This document shows, in pieces, positions 6,278 through 15,133 of a stretch of DNA of 64,000 bases. The notes under the pieces were generated by a model, which worked only from the letters and a program-made list of their open reading frames with translations, had not been told where the DNA came from and ran no database searches. The translations under genes were made by a program, and so were the position numbers. The first letter of the stretch is position 1, and every line of letters starts with the position of its first letter. The stretch comes from Mycolicibacterium peregrinum (GTDB lineage Bacteria > Actinomycetota > Actinomycetes > Mycobacteriales > Mycobacteriaceae): positions 124,001 to 188,000 of the forward strand of contig NZ_LZSO01000041.1 of the NCBI RefSeq assembly GCF_001665785.1, given 5' to 3'.

Positions 6278-8935
6278 TCAGGCTGATTTCAGCCGGATCC
6301 GCCAGCGAACGAACCCGGTGTAGACGATGCAGATCAGCACGAGGATGCCGATGTTGATCAGCCACACCGACGGGGTGTGCTTCCAGTGCGAGTCGGCGGG
6401 CAGCAGCGGTGGCGGCACCAGGCGGGTCAGGTCGATGGTCGATGCCGAGGCGGCGAATCCCCAGCGCGCCGGCGTGATCCAGGACAACTGATCCAGCACG
6501 ATCCGGTCGGTCACCGGGATCATGCCGCCGGAGAACACCAGCTGGCTCATCACCGTCACCACCAGCAGCGGCATGATCTGTTCTGCTGAGCGGGCCAACG
6601 CCGAAAGCGCGAGCCCGACCATCGCCGAGGCCACACACGTCATCGAGATGTCGATGAACAGTTCGAGGTTGCGGCCGCCGAGGAACGCACCTCTGTCGAC
6701 GGCGCCTGGGCCCCAGCCCTTTCCGAGGATGGTGATCACCGTGACGATCGCGGACTGGATCACCGCGAATACCGCGAAGACTGCGATCTTGGCCATCAGG
6801 TATGCCGTCGTCGACAGGCCGACGGCCTGTTCACGCCGGAAGATCGCCTGTTCACCGATCAGTGCCCGGATGGTCAGCGCGGTGCCCATGAAGATTGCGC
6901 CGACGTTGAGCATCACCAGGATCTGGCCCGGTTCGTTGGGCGCTTCGCCGCCTTGGACGGCCGGCACCGGCAGGCCGAACCCGACATCACCGGGCACCGA
7001 CAACGACAGCACACCCATGATGAACGGCAGCATCAAGAGGAACGCGGTGTAGCCGCGGTCGGACACGATCAGCCGGACTTGTCGGCGGGCGATCGTGGAC
7101 AGCTGGCGGAACAGGCTGGTGTGCGTCGGCTCGCCGAGACTCGCCGGTTTCTCGGCGGGCGGTTTCGGCGGCGGGGGGCCGTGCTTGGCGAGGTACCGCT
7201 GCTTGGCTCCTTCGGGGTCGCCCGCGACGGAGCTGAAGATGTCGGCCCAGTTGGTGGTGCCGAGTTCCTCGCCGATCTGGTCGGGCGGCCCGCAGAATGC
7301 GGTCTTCCCGCCGGGCGCCAGCAGCAGGACCTGATCGCACACGTCCAGATATGTCAGGGAGTGGGTGATGACGAGCACGACGCGGCCGGCGTCGGCGAGC
7401 TGGCGCAGCATCGTCATGACCTGGCGGTCCAAAGCCGGGTCCAGACCCGAGGTCGGTTCGTCGAGGATCAGCAGCGACGGGCCGGTCAGCAGTTCCAGGG
7501 CAACCGAGGCGCGCTTGCGCTGGCCGCCGGACAGCTTTTCGACCCGCGTGTCGAGGTGCTTGGTCATCTCGAGTTCTTCGAGCACCTGCATGACGACCTG
7601 TTCGCGGTCGGCTTTGGTGGTGTCCGGCGGCAGTCGCAGTTCGGCGGCGTACATGAGTGCCTGCCGGACGGTGAGCTGACCGTGCACGACATCGTCCTGA
7701 GGCACCATGCCGATTCGGGATCGCAGCGAGGCGTACTCGGCGTGGACGTCGTGGCCCTCGAACGTGACCGTGCCGCTGGTCGGATGGGTCAGGCCGGCGA
7801 CCTGTCGGGCGAACGTCGACTTGCCCGCGCCCGACGGGCCGATGACGGCGGTCAGCATGCCGGGTCGTGCGTCGAGCGAGATGTTCTCGAGCAGCGTCTT
7901 GTTGCCCTCGATCGTCCAGGTCAGGGCCCGGACCTCGAGGCCCCCGGTGCGGGTGTCGGCCTCGGTCTCGCTGCGGCGCAGCAGGGTGCCGCCGGAGAAC
8001 ACCAGGTCGACGTTGCCGATGGTGACGACGTCGCCGTCGTGCAGGACCGCGGAGTCCACGCGGGCGCCGTTGACGAAGGTGCCGTTGATGCTGCGTTCGT
8101 CGCGGATCGCGGTGCCGCCGGTCATCGGGATCAACGTGGCGTGATGCCGCGAGGCCAGCACATCGGGGATGACGATGTCGTTGTCGGTTTCGCGGCCGAT
8201 CTTGATCGCGCCTGCCGGTGCCGGGCTGGGGCGTCCGGGGCGCAGGATCTTGAGCATGCTGGTCGCGATGTTGCCGCCGGACTCACTGCTGCCGCGGACG
8301 CTGGCGGCCGGCCCCATCGTCGTCGGCGCCGCGCCCGGGTTCGAGTTGCGAACGGGAGGGGGCTGATAGGCCTGTGGACCGCTGGGGTGGCCGGTCTGCG
8401 GGCCACTCGGGTAGCCGGATTGCGGCCCGCTCGGGTAACCGCCCTGTGGGCCGCTGGGATACCCGGTGGGTGGCGTCGGGTAGCGAGGTTGTGGGCCCGA
8501 CGAGAAGCCGGGGCGCTGGGCGGCGGGTGGCGGGCCGTACTGCTGTCGGCCGGGTGCGGCCTGGGTGGGCCAGGCGCCGCTCGGCCGGTTCGCGATCGGT
8601 ACTGCCGCTGTCGGCGTGCGGCCGACGGACCCCTCCTGGACCCGGCCGACCTCAAAGGTCAGCTGTGGTCCGTCCGGGTTGCCGATGTTGACGACCTGGC
8701 CGTCATGGATGTCGAGCGTGGGCACCCGGCGGCCGTTGGCGTACATGCCGTTGAGGCTGCCGTTGTCGATCGCGACCCATCGGCCTTGGTCGAAGCGCAG
8801 CACCAGGTGGGCACGCGAGATCAGCGGGTGGGCGATGCGGACGTCGGCGCGGAGGTCGCGGCCGATGACGACATCGTTGCCCGGGGCAAAGGTACGGGTC
8901 GACCCGTCGTAACGAACGGTCAGCGCAGGGCTCAT
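6278..8935 (-). CDS. Double-FHA ABC exporter (Rv1747-like, ABCG-type half transporter)
   Basis: An 885-residue membrane exporter subunit. FHA domain 1 occupies about residues 5-95 (VIGRDLRADVRIAHPLISR, NGSLNG). A Pro/Gly/Gln-rich linker with a four-copy octapeptide repeat follows. FHA domain 2 spans about 220-320 (IGRETDNDIVI, SRHHA). The ATPase has Walker A GPSGAGKST, signature LSGGQRKRASVAL and Walker B LLILDEPTSGLDP, and six membrane helices end the protein. M. tuberculosis Rv1747 has this layout and is phosphorylated by PknF, with the FHA domains reading phospho-Thr; its cargo is thought to be a cell-envelope lipid. No kinase gene is adjacent here. ATG 8935 is preferred over the upstream TTG. 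Confidence 0.9.
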   Translation of the reverse strand: MSPALTVRYDGSTRTFAPGNDVVIGRDLRADVRIAHPLISRAHLVLRFDQGRWVAIDNGSLNGMYANGRRVPTLDIHDGQVVNIGNPDGPQLTFEVGRVQEGSVGRTPTAAVPIANRPSGAWPTQAAPGRQQYGPPPAAQRPGFSSGPQPRYPTPPTGYPSGPQGGYPSGPQSGYPSGPQTGHPSGPQAYQPPPVRNSNPGAAPTTMGPAASVRGSSESGGNIATSMLKILRPGRPSPAPAGAIKIGRETDNDIVIPDVLASRHHATLIPMTGGTAIRDERSINGTFVNGARVDSAVLHDGDVVTIGNVDLVFSGGTLLRRSETEADTRTGGLEVRALTWTIEGNKTLLENISLDARPGMLTAVIGPSGAGKSTFARQVAGLTHPTSGTVTFEGHDVHAEYASLRSRIGMVPQDDVVHGQLTVRQALMYAAELRLPPDTTKADREQVVMQVLEELEMTKHLDTRVEKLSGGQRKRASVALELLTGPSLLILDEPTSGLDPALDRQVMTMLRQLADAGRVVLVITHSLTYLDVCDQVLLLAPGGKTAFCGPPDQIGEELGTTNWADIFSSVAGDPEGAKQRYLAKHGPPPPKPPAEKPASLGEPTHTSLFRQLSTIARRQVRLIVSDRGYTAFLLMLPFIMGVLSLSVPGDVGFGLPVPAVQGGEAPNEPGQILVMLNVGAIFMGTALTIRALIGEQAIFRREQAVGLSTTAYLMAKIAVFAVFAVIQSAIVTVITILGKGWGPGAVDRGAFLGGRNLELFIDISMTCVASAMVGLALSALARSAEQIMPLLVVTVMSQLVFSGGMIPVTDRIVLDQLSWITPARWGFAASASTIDLTRLVPPPLLPADSHWKHTPSVWLINIGILVLICIVYTGFVRWRIRLKSA
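8371..8466 (-). repeat. Four tandem 24-bp units encoding G(Y/H)PSGPQx
   Basis: Four consecutive imperfect 24-bp units in the linker between the two FHA domains encode GYPSGPQG, GYPSGPQS, GYPSGPQT and GHPSGPQA. Codon-level divergence between units is small, so copy number may vary between strains. It is a flexible spacer with Ser/Thr/Tyr residues. Confidence 0.85.
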
Positions 8936-9002
8936 CGCGGTCAACTCTATCCGTTGTTCTCACCGGGGCTGGGCCGTTGCGGGGGTGTGGCGGCGTGTGA
9001 CG

Positions 9003-10772
9003 ATGGCACGCATGGGTTCTGAAGGGGCGCAGAAGGCGGCCGGGCGGGTGCTCGGTGTGCTGCGGCAGGTGGGCACCGTGCTGGCCGGTGCGGCAGCGGT
9101 GTGGTTGGTGTGGGCCTTGGCGCTGAGCGCCTGGGCGCGGCTGGTTGCGCCGCGCAGTGCAGGCGAAAGCGCCTGGTACACGATCAACCTGCACCGCTGG
9201 GGTGACGCGTTGCCGAACCGGATGGCGCTGGTGGTAACCGTGATCGTGGTGGTGCTGATCGCGGCGATGGCCTACAGCATCTGGCGCGGACGCGCCGACC
9301 TCGATCTGGCGGCCACTCCGGCCGGCGCGGCGGGCGTGGCGGCGGTGCTGGTCATCGCCTACATCAGCCAGGGCATCCCGACGTTCTACCGCCGGGTGAT
9401 GGACAGCGCCCCGGTCACCACGGCGTTGCCGCTCGGGGTGGCGTCGTGGTGGTTGTGTCTGGCCGGTGCGGCGGCGACGTTCCTGGCGGCGCGGGCCTTC
9501 CCGCGGTTGGAACGCGGTTCGGTGAAGTTGCTGGCGGTCGGCGCAGCGATCGCCGTCGTGGTTGCCGCGGTGGTGACCGTGGGCGCCTTGCGTGCCGGTG
9601 ACGACGGGCGTTTCGTCGACTCGTCGACGGCGGCAGCTACCGATGTGCCCCCGATTCCCACTGCGTTGGGGCAGCGGACGTTCACCGTGTCGGTGCCTGA
9701 CGCGTTCGCCGACAAAGACGTGTCGGCATACGACATCGATTCGGCCGGAGCCGGTTTCGCCGTGTACCAGCACGGTCGCATCACGGCCTACGGTTCCGAC
9801 GGCAAGGAGCGCTGGCACTACGCACGCACCGGGCCGGCGGAGATCGGCGTCAACGGGATGCGGGTGGTCGACGATGGCGCCACGGTGTTGGCGTTCATCG
9901 ATGGTGGCCTGGTCGGTCTGGATGCACTCACCGGTGAGCAACTGTGGACCAGTGGCGATGACGCCCTGAGCGTGGCGGCCCGCGGACGTTTTCGCGCCGC
10001 GACCGGTCCGTTCATCATCGGGTGGAACGACGAGCGCATCTGGTCCAGGTACGACAGCCGGACCGGCCGCGTGCTGTGGAGCATGCCCGCTCCGCATCTC
10101 GGTTGCGGCATCACCGAACCCATCGTGACGGCCTCCGGCGTGGTGTCGACGGTCCAATGTGAGGACGGCAAGGTCTGGCTGAGCGTGCTCGATCCCGAAA
10201 CCGGACAAATCGGTTGGGACACAGTGCTGACGGAACGACAGGTCGACCCGAAGGCGCCGATCGATCAGCGCTACCTCAGAATCGCGGCCCGGCCGGCCAA
10301 CGGCATCGGAGTCTTCATTTCCATACTGGGATCCGGAACGCCTCCGGATGTCAGGTATGCCGATATCGTTCACCGCACCGTCAGCCCGTTGCCTGCGGAT
10401 GGGCGTCTGGCCGAATCCTATGGTCCCAGTGAGGATTTCGTGGTGTGGTACCTCGATGATCGGGCTACCCGGCTGACCCTGTTCGGTGCTGACGGTCGTC
10501 AACGGTGCGAGCTCCCCGGTGGCCTTGAGCCGGCTCGCTCGACCGTGCCGAGTCGACGGGTCGATCAACCTGCCTACGTGGCGTTCCCCGACACCCTGGT
10601 CCTCGCCGACCGGGGCGCCGGGGGATCACTGCGCACCTTCGACGGGAAGACGTGTGCCCAGACCGCAACGGTGCCTGCTCAATCGGTAGAGGGCTTCGTC
10701 CCGTCCCCGGGCGCGGTGTTGGTTCTGCGGAGCGACGGGAAGACGCTGCAGATCGACGGGTACACCGGCTAA
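9003..10772 (+). CDS. Membrane protein with C-terminal PQQ-like beta-propeller
   Basis: About 589 residues. The N-terminal 200 residues hold four or five membrane helices (VLAGAAAVWLVWALALSAW, MALVVTVIVVVLIAAM, AAGVAAVLVIAYIS, a WWLCLAGAAATFLAARAF helix and LLAVGAAIAVVVAAVVTVGAL). The remaining 390 residues look like a secreted PQQ-type beta-propeller: repeated blocks such as GRITAYGSDGKERWHY, GGLVGLDALTGEQLW and DSRTGRVLW. Such propellers are often structural or ligand-sensing rather than true quinoprotein enzymes. GTG 8985, ATG 9003 and ATG 9012 are all possible starts; none has a convincing ribosome-binding site. It is divergent from the FHA-ABC gene, and its stop overlaps the next gene's stop by 4 bp. 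Function unknown. Confidence 0.75.
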   Translation: MARMGSEGAQKAAGRVLGVLRQVGTVLAGAAAVWLVWALALSAWARLVAPRSAGESAWYTINLHRWGDALPNRMALVVTVIVVVLIAAMAYSIWRGRADLDLAATPAGAAGVAAVLVIAYISQGIPTFYRRVMDSAPVTTALPLGVASWWLCLAGAAATFLAARAFPRLERGSVKLLAVGAAIAVVVAAVVTVGALRAGDDGRFVDSSTAAATDVPPIPTALGQRTFTVSVPDAFADKDVSAYDIDSAGAGFAVYQHGRITAYGSDGKERWHYARTGPAEIGVNGMRVVDDGATVLAFIDGGLVGLDALTGEQLWTSGDDALSVAARGRFRAATGPFIIGWNDERIWSRYDSRTGRVLWSMPAPHLGCGITEPIVTASGVVSTVQCEDGKVWLSVLDPETGQIGWDTVLTERQVDPKAPIDQRYLRIAARPANGIGVFISILGSGTPPDVRYADIVHRTVSPLPADGRLAESYGPSEDFVVWYLDDRATRLTLFGADGRQRCELPGGLEPARSTVPSRRVDQPAYVAFPDTLVLADRGAGGSLRTFDGKTCAQTATVPAQSVEGFVPSPGAVLVLRSDGKTLQIDGYTG

Positions 10773-11680
10773 GCCGGCGTAGTGGCCAGGGCCGGCACGG
10801 CTTCTGCCGGGTAGCGGTCCTGGGCGTCCCAGATGTCCCAGGTCTGCACCGCCCAGAACACCGCGAAAAGCACGATGAGGATGAGTTCGACGGTGATCAC
10901 GCCGAAATGCCATCCCAGGATCAGCAACACGACGCCGGCCACGACGGTGACAAGCATCAGCGCGGCGATGGTCGCGTAGAACCGGGCCAGGTGCTGGCGC
11001 ACCGCGGCTCGTGCGTAACACGCGTGGTAGACCGCCACCAGCGTGATGGCCAGGAACATCGCCACCGCGGCGATGACATGTGCGTGCTCGGCGAACCAGT
11101 CCCACAGCATCAGCGGGGCGCCGGCGATGGAGATGACCAACAGTGCTGTCGGAAGCCACTTTTCGACCCGAAGCAGCGCGGTGGCGACGGTCTTCCACAG
11201 CGAGGCGGCCTCGGCGCAGGACGCGGCCGACGGTACGGGCGGCACTTGCGGCCGCCGCCAGCGACCGAGCGCCAGGTACATCCCGGTGCCGACGGCAACG
11301 GCCACGAACAACGCGGCGACATTGTTGGCGACGCCGCCGAACGGGTCGGTGACGGTGGGAAGCCATGGCTGACACAGGTCGTCACCGGGGCCGGTGGGTA
11401 CCAGCGCCACGATGAAGGCCATGAACCCGGAGTAATTGAGCAGCGCGTCTTCGCCGACCCGGCTGCCCTTGTAGGCGATCAGGCAGATGCCGATCGCGCA
11501 CAGGGACGCCAGGAACACCGCGTGGGTGCGCGTGTAGAAGAACGCGCTGATCGACCCCTGCGGGCAGGTGTGTCCCCAGGTCAATGCCAGCGAGGTCAAC
11601 AGGAACACCACCAGCGCCACCAGGCCGACCCGCACATAGCGGTAGGTCACCATGGTGTCGCTGACGGCGTCTGTGCTCAC
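10769..11680 (-). CDS. Polytopic membrane protein of unknown function
   Basis: A 303-residue hydrophobic protein with about eight predicted membrane helices (LVALVVFLLTSLAL, AVFLASLCAIGICLIAY, NNVAALFVAVAVGTGMYLAL, ALLVISIAGAPLMLWDWF, VIAAVAMFLAITLVAVYH, ATIAALMLVTVVAGVVLLIL, ELILIVLFAVFWAVQ). The start chosen is GTG 11680, which overlaps the TGA of the upstream oxidoreductase as GTGA; the downstream ATG at MVTYRYV is the alternative. I recognise no enzymatic motif. Coupling to the Old Yellow Enzyme gene suggests co-expression only. Confidence 0.7.
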   Translation of the reverse strand: MSTDAVSDTMVTYRYVRVGLVALVVFLLTSLALTWGHTCPQGSISAFFYTRTHAVFLASLCAIGICLIAYKGSRVGEDALLNYSGFMAFIVALVPTGPGDDLCQPWLPTVTDPFGGVANNVAALFVAVAVGTGMYLALGRWRRPQVPPVPSAASCAEAASLWKTVATALLRVEKWLPTALLVISIAGAPLMLWDWFAEHAHVIAAVAMFLAITLVAVYHACYARAAVRQHLARFYATIAALMLVTVVAGVVLLILGWHFGVITVELILIVLFAVFWAVQTWDIWDAQDRYPAEAVPALATTPA

Positions 11681-12900
11681 TTCACGAGTGTGTCCGGGGC
11701 TCCCGTCACCACGCAATGGGTATGGCTGTAGATCGTCGGCATGCACTCGTTGCAGTGCGTGCAAAGCGATTTGACCGAACCCTTTTCGTCCTCTGCCTTG
11801 ATCCGGTTGAGCAGATCGGGCTCGGCGAGTAGTGCGCGGCCCATCGCGACGAAGTCGAAACCCGCCGCCATCGCCCGGTCCATGGTCTCCCGGTTGGTGA
11901 TGCCGCCCAGCAGGATGATGGGCATGGTCAGCTCGGCGCGGAACTTCTCGGCGTCGCGCATCAGATACGCCTCGTGGTACGGGTATTCGCGGAAGAACTT
12001 GTTGCCGCTCATCCGGATGCCCCAGCTGATCGGCGGTTTGAAGTTCGCCGCGAACTCCTTGACCGGAGCGCCGCCGCGGAACAGGTACATCGGGTTGACC
12101 AGCGAACTGCCCGCGGTGAGCTCGATGGCGTCCAGCCCGCCGTCCTCCTCGAGCCACTTCGCGGTCTGCAGCGACTCGTCCATCGGGATGCCGCCGCGGA
12201 CGCCGTCGCTCATGTTGAGCTTGGCGATGACGGCGATCTTCCTGTCACCGTGCTTGTCGACGGCGTCGCGCACCGCGCGCACCACACCGCGGGCCACCTT
12301 CGCCCGGTTCTCCAGCGAACCGCCGAACTCGTCGGTGCGCCGGTTGATGAGGGGGGACAGGAACGAGCTGGCCAGATAGTTGTGGCCGAGGTGAACCTCG
12401 ACCGCGTCGAATCCGGCGTCGATGGCCAGCCGCGCGGCATTGGCGTGCGCTTCGGTGACATCGCGGATGTCCTCGATCGAGGCCTTCTTGGCGAACCGCA
12501 TCGACAGCGGGTTGAAGAACCGTACCGGCGCCAGCGCCGTGGCCTTGTTCGTGCGCGAGTTCGCGACCGGCCCGGCGTGGCCGATCTGGGCACTGATGGC
12601 CGCGCCCTCAGCGTGGATGGTCTCGGTGAGTTTGGTGAGTCCGGGCACGGCCTCGGGACGCATCCAGATCTGCCAGCCGTCGGTGCGGCCGCCGGGGGAG
12701 ACCGCGCAGTACGCGACGGTGGTCATGCCGACGCCGCCGGCCGCGGGCAGCCGGTGGTAGTTGATCAAATCATCGGTGACCAGCGCATTGGGCGTGGATG
12801 CTTCGAAGGTGGCGGCCTTGATGATGCGGTTGCGCAGCGTCACGGGGCCGAGTTTGGCCTCACTGAATACATCAGTGAACACATTGGGCTGGGTGTTCAT
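11677..12900 (-). CDS. NADH:flavin oxidoreductase, Old Yellow Enzyme family
   Basis: A 407-residue FMN-binding TIM barrel of the OYE family, related in position and size to M. tuberculosis Rv3359. Visible elements are LGPVTLRNRIIKAATFE at the N-terminus, the SAQIGHAGP substrate and flavin loop and FDAVEVHLGHNYLASSFLSP mid-barrel. Phosphate-binding ends LGGITNRETMDRAM and FDFVAMGRALLAEPDL complete the barrel. The C-terminal CTHCNECMPTIYSHTHC has four spaced Cys, like the [4Fe-4S] site of 2,4-dienoyl-CoA-reductase-type relatives, though the second half of those enzymes is absent. The ATG at 12900 is chosen because homology starts at MNTQPNVF. It is divergent from folD. Physiological substrate unknown. 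Confidence 0.87.
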   Translation of the reverse strand: MNTQPNVFTDVFSEAKLGPVTLRNRIIKAATFEASTPNALVTDDLINYHRLPAAGGVGMTTVAYCAVSPGGRTDGWQIWMRPEAVPGLTKLTETIHAEGAAISAQIGHAGPVANSRTNKATALAPVRFFNPLSMRFAKKASIEDIRDVTEAHANAARLAIDAGFDAVEVHLGHNYLASSFLSPLINRRTDEFGGSLENRAKVARGVVRAVRDAVDKHGDRKIAVIAKLNMSDGVRGGIPMDESLQTAKWLEEDGGLDAIELTAGSSLVNPMYLFRGGAPVKEFAANFKPPISWGIRMSGNKFFREYPYHEAYLMRDAEKFRAELTMPIILLGGITNRETMDRAMAAGFDFVAMGRALLAEPDLLNRIKAEDEKGSVKSLCTHCNECMPTIYSHTHCVVTGAPDTLVK

Positions 12901-12937
12901 ATGCTGAGCCTGCCACGCGGCTGACACAATGGCACCC

Positions 12938-13789
12938 GTGGGTGCGATTGTGTTGGACGGTAAGGCCACGCGCGACGAGATCTTCGTCGATCTCAAGCAG
13001 CGCGTCGCGAAATTGACCGAAGCGGGCCGGACGCCCGGGCTCGGGACCGTGTTGGTCGGTGACGACCCCGGTTCGCAGGCTTACGTGCGCGGCAAGCATG
13101 CCGACTGCGCCAAGGTCGGGATCAACTCGATCCGCCGCGATCTGCCCGCCGACATCTCCCAGGCGCAGCTCGGCGAGACCATCGACGAGCTCAACGCCAA
13201 CCCGGAGTGCACCGGCTACATCGTGCAGCTGCCGCTGCCCAAGCATCTCGACGAGAACGCCGCCCTGGAGCGCATCGATCCGGCCAAGGACGCAGACGGT
13301 CTGCACCCGACCAACCTGGGCCGGCTGGTGCTCGGTAAGGAAGCGCCGCTGCCCTGCACGCCACGAGGCATCGTGCACCTGCTGCGCCGCTTCGACGTGC
13401 CGATCGCCGGGGCGCATGTCGTGGTGATCGGGCGCGGGGTGACGGTCGGCCGGCCGATGGGCCTGTTGCTCACCCGACGCTCGGAGAATGCCACGGTCAC
13501 GCTGTGCCACACGGGCACCCGCGATCTGCCCGCTCTGACCCGGCAGGCCGACGTCATCATCGCCGCGGTCGGGGTGCCGCACATGGTGACCGCAGACATG
13601 ATCAAGCCCGGTGCAGCCGTCGTCGACGTCGGTGTGAGCCGGGTGGACGGCAAGCTCACCGGTGACGTCGCGCCCGACGTCTGGGACGTGGCCGGGCAGG
13701 TGTCACCCAACCCGGGCGGGGTGGGGCCCCTGACGCGGGCGTTCCTGCTGACCAACGTCGTCGAGCTCGAAGAGTCGAAACTGGCGTGA
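12938..13789 (+). CDS. folD: Bifunctional methylenetetrahydrofolate dehydrogenase/cyclohydrolase FolD
   Basis: A 283-residue NADP-dependent enzyme interconverting 5,10-methylene-THF, 5,10-methenyl-THF and 10-formyl-THF in one-carbon metabolism. Diagnostic parts are VGDDPGSQAYVRGK, with the catalytic Lys followed by HADCAKVGI, the QLPLPKHLD loop, PCTPRGIVHLL and the Rossmann stretch VVIGRGVTVGRPMG. The C-terminus is PNPGGVGPLTRAFL. GTG 12938 is preferred because mycobacterial FolD begins MGAI-LDGKATRDEI; an in-frame ATG three codons upstream is possible. It overlaps the following DUF3017 gene by 4 bp. Confidence 0.95.
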   Translation: MGAIVLDGKATRDEIFVDLKQRVAKLTEAGRTPGLGTVLVGDDPGSQAYVRGKHADCAKVGINSIRRDLPADISQAQLGETIDELNANPECTGYIVQLPLPKHLDENAALERIDPAKDADGLHPTNLGRLVLGKEAPLPCTPRGIVHLLRRFDVPIAGAHVVVIGRGVTVGRPMGLLLTRRSENATVTLCHTGTRDLPALTRQADVIIAAVGVPHMVTADMIKPGAAVVDVGVSRVDGKLTGDVAPDVWDVAGQVSPNPGGVGPLTRAFLLTNVVELEESKLA

Positions 13790-14079
13790 CAGTCAACGAG
13801 TTCGTCCGCAAGGTGTTCGCCGGCCAGTGGCCGATCCTCGTGGTCGGGCTGATCTTCATCGCCGCCTTCGCCTTGGTGGTGGCGGGCTATTGGCGCCGCG
13901 GCGCGCTGGTCATCGGAATCGGCGTGGGCGCTGCGGCAGCGCTGCGGCTGGCCCTGACCGATGACCGGGCCGGGCTTCTGGTGGTCCGTTCGCGGACCAT
14001 CGACTTCACGACCACCGCGACGGTGAGTGCCATCGTGCTCTACATCGCGTGGACCATCGACCCGCTCGGCACCTCGTAA
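13786..14079 (+). CDS. DUF3017 small membrane protein
   Basis: A 97-residue protein with three hydrophobic segments (PILVVGLIFIAAFALVVAGYW, ALVIGIGVGAAAALRLAL, TATVSAIVLYIAWTI), matching the DUF3017 family that follows folD in mycobacteria (Rv3355c). The GTG overlaps the folD TGA, so translation is coupled. No known function. Confidence 0.85.
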   Translation: MTVNEFVRKVFAGQWPILVVGLIFIAAFALVVAGYWRRGALVIGIGVGAAAALRLALTDDRAGLLVVRSRTIDFTTTATVSAIVLYIAWTIDPLGTS

Positions 14080-14096
14080 ATTTCTCCCCCCCGAGT

Positions 14097-14143
14097 GGCC
14101 AGTTGTCGCACTGAACTGACGAAAGTCCGTGTAACAACTGGCC
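14097..14143. terminator. Hairpin between convergent DUF3017 and zeta-like genes
   Basis: Perfect 10-bp arms GGCCAGTTGT (14097-14106) and ACAACTGGCC (14134-14143) flank a 27-base loop, 18 bp after the DUF3017 stop. A TTT follows on the plus strand but there is no long U-tract. The position between convergent genes suggests a bidirectional terminator. Confidence 0.6.
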
Positions 14144-14155
14144 TTTCGGCGGGAC

Positions 14156-14779
14156 TCAACCCAATTTCAGCGCGGCCGCCACGATCGGCTTGGCCCATTC
14201 CGGCGTGGTCGACAGATCGGCTGGACCGACGATCTCGCCGCGGGCCACATGCAGCACCAGGACCGGCAGCGGGGCGTGCTCACCGGCCGGATCGGCGTCG
14301 GCGGAGTTGTCGTAGACGCGGAGTTCGGTGACCACGGGGAGCAGCTGCACGAGGTTCTGCCTGCTGTGCCGCCACCGGCGCCGGATCGAGGACTCTGGGA
14401 TGTCATGACCGCCGGCGCCCACCCGGTGCCGTACCCGCTCGATGTGCAGCTCGGGGGAGGCCAGCCCGACGTACCAGATCCGCACCTCGAATCCTGCGGC
14501 GGCAGCGTCAGTCAACAGTTGGGGGATGGTGCTGCCGGCGAGGGTGGATTCGATGGCCAGGTCGAGCTTTTCGGCGATGGCGCGTTCCAGTAGCCGCTTG
14601 CCCTGGCGCCAGGCCAGGCTGTTGGCCCGGGTCTGGTCGAGCTCGGGATTTGCTGCCATCAGCTGGCGAGCGGCTTCGTCGGGGTTGAAGTAGTCGCCTC
14701 CGAAGGAGCGGATGGTGGCACCGCCGATGCTGCTCTTGCCGGCGCCATTGACCCCGGCAAGGACGTAGATGCAAGGCAC
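14156..14779 (-). CDS. Zeta-toxin-like P-loop kinase (COG4185 type)
   Basis: A 207-residue P-loop protein of the zeta-like/COG4185 group. It has Walker A AGVNGAGKSSIG at the N-terminus, the GGDYFNPDEAARQL segment, IESTLAGSTIP, and the lid SPELHIERVRHRVGAGGHDIP with SSIRRRWRHSRQNL. VYDNSADADP follows near the end. Zeta toxins phosphorylate UDP-N-acetylamino sugars and block wall synthesis; whether this relative does so is inference. The gene immediately upstream encodes a Phd/YefM-type antitoxin (9-nt gap, same strand), so the pair looks like a toxin-antitoxin unit. It lies next to folD, where M. tuberculosis carries the unrelated RelJK module. Confidence 0.78.
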   Translation of the reverse strand: MPCIYVLAGVNGAGKSSIGGATIRSFGGDYFNPDEAARQLMAANPELDQTRANSLAWRQGKRLLERAIAEKLDLAIESTLAGSTIPQLLTDAAAAGFEVRIWYVGLASPELHIERVRHRVGAGGHDIPESSIRRRWRHSRQNLVQLLPVVTELRVYDNSADADPAGEHAPLPVLVLHVARGEIVGPADLSTTPEWAKPIVAAALKLG

Positions 14780-14788
14780 CTGACGGGC

Positions 14789-15133
14789 TCAGCCCCGTTG
14801 TGCCGATTGCGCCGCAGCGGCCAGCTGTTCTGGTGTGGCGTCGAAGGCGGCGGCCACGGCTGCCTTGGATTCCGGCGTCTGCATGCGTTCCAGCAGGGTG
14901 TCGAACTCCTCGGTCAGCTCGTCGAGGGCCGGGGCGTTGGCGCGGGTGAGCGCTTCGAACTCGGCGTAGGAGACGAGCACCGCCTTGGGAGCGTTGTGTT
15001 TGGTGATCGTGACGGCGCCGCCGAGGGCGGCCTGTTCGACGATCGCGGCGAACTCGTTCTTGAACCGGGTGGCCGCGACGGAGGGTACATCGACGAGCTC
15101 GCCGGCGCGGTTGCGGAAAGTCAGAGTAGCCAT
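14789..15133 (-). CDS. Phd/YefM-family antitoxin
   Basis: A 114-residue protein. The N-terminal half fits the Phd/YefM DNA-binding fold: VPSVAATRFKNEFAAIVEQA, then GAVTITKHNAPKAVLVSYAEFEAL. The acidic, helical C-terminal half (ALDELTEEFDTLLERMQ and an Ala-rich end) is the expected toxin-binding tail. The ATG at 15133 lies inside a cluster of TGGCYA repeats, which are likely its own operator. Pairing with a zeta-like kinase rather than a RelE/Doc toxin is less usual. Confidence 0.8.
   Translation of the reverse strand: MATLTFRNRAGELVDVPSVAATRFKNEFAAIVEQAALGGAVTITKHNAPKAVLVSYAEFEALTRANAPALDELTEEFDTLLERMQTPESKAAVAAAFDATPEQLAAAAQSAQRG

Noticed and set aside
8371..8466. Possible CRISPR-like array
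   Set aside because: Units are 24 bp, contiguous and in frame without unique spacers.
6953..9022. A 689-codon plus-strand frame across the FHA-ABC gene
   Set aside because: It is the complement of Walker, FHA and linker sequences; repeats in it are copies of the PSGPQ units read backwards.
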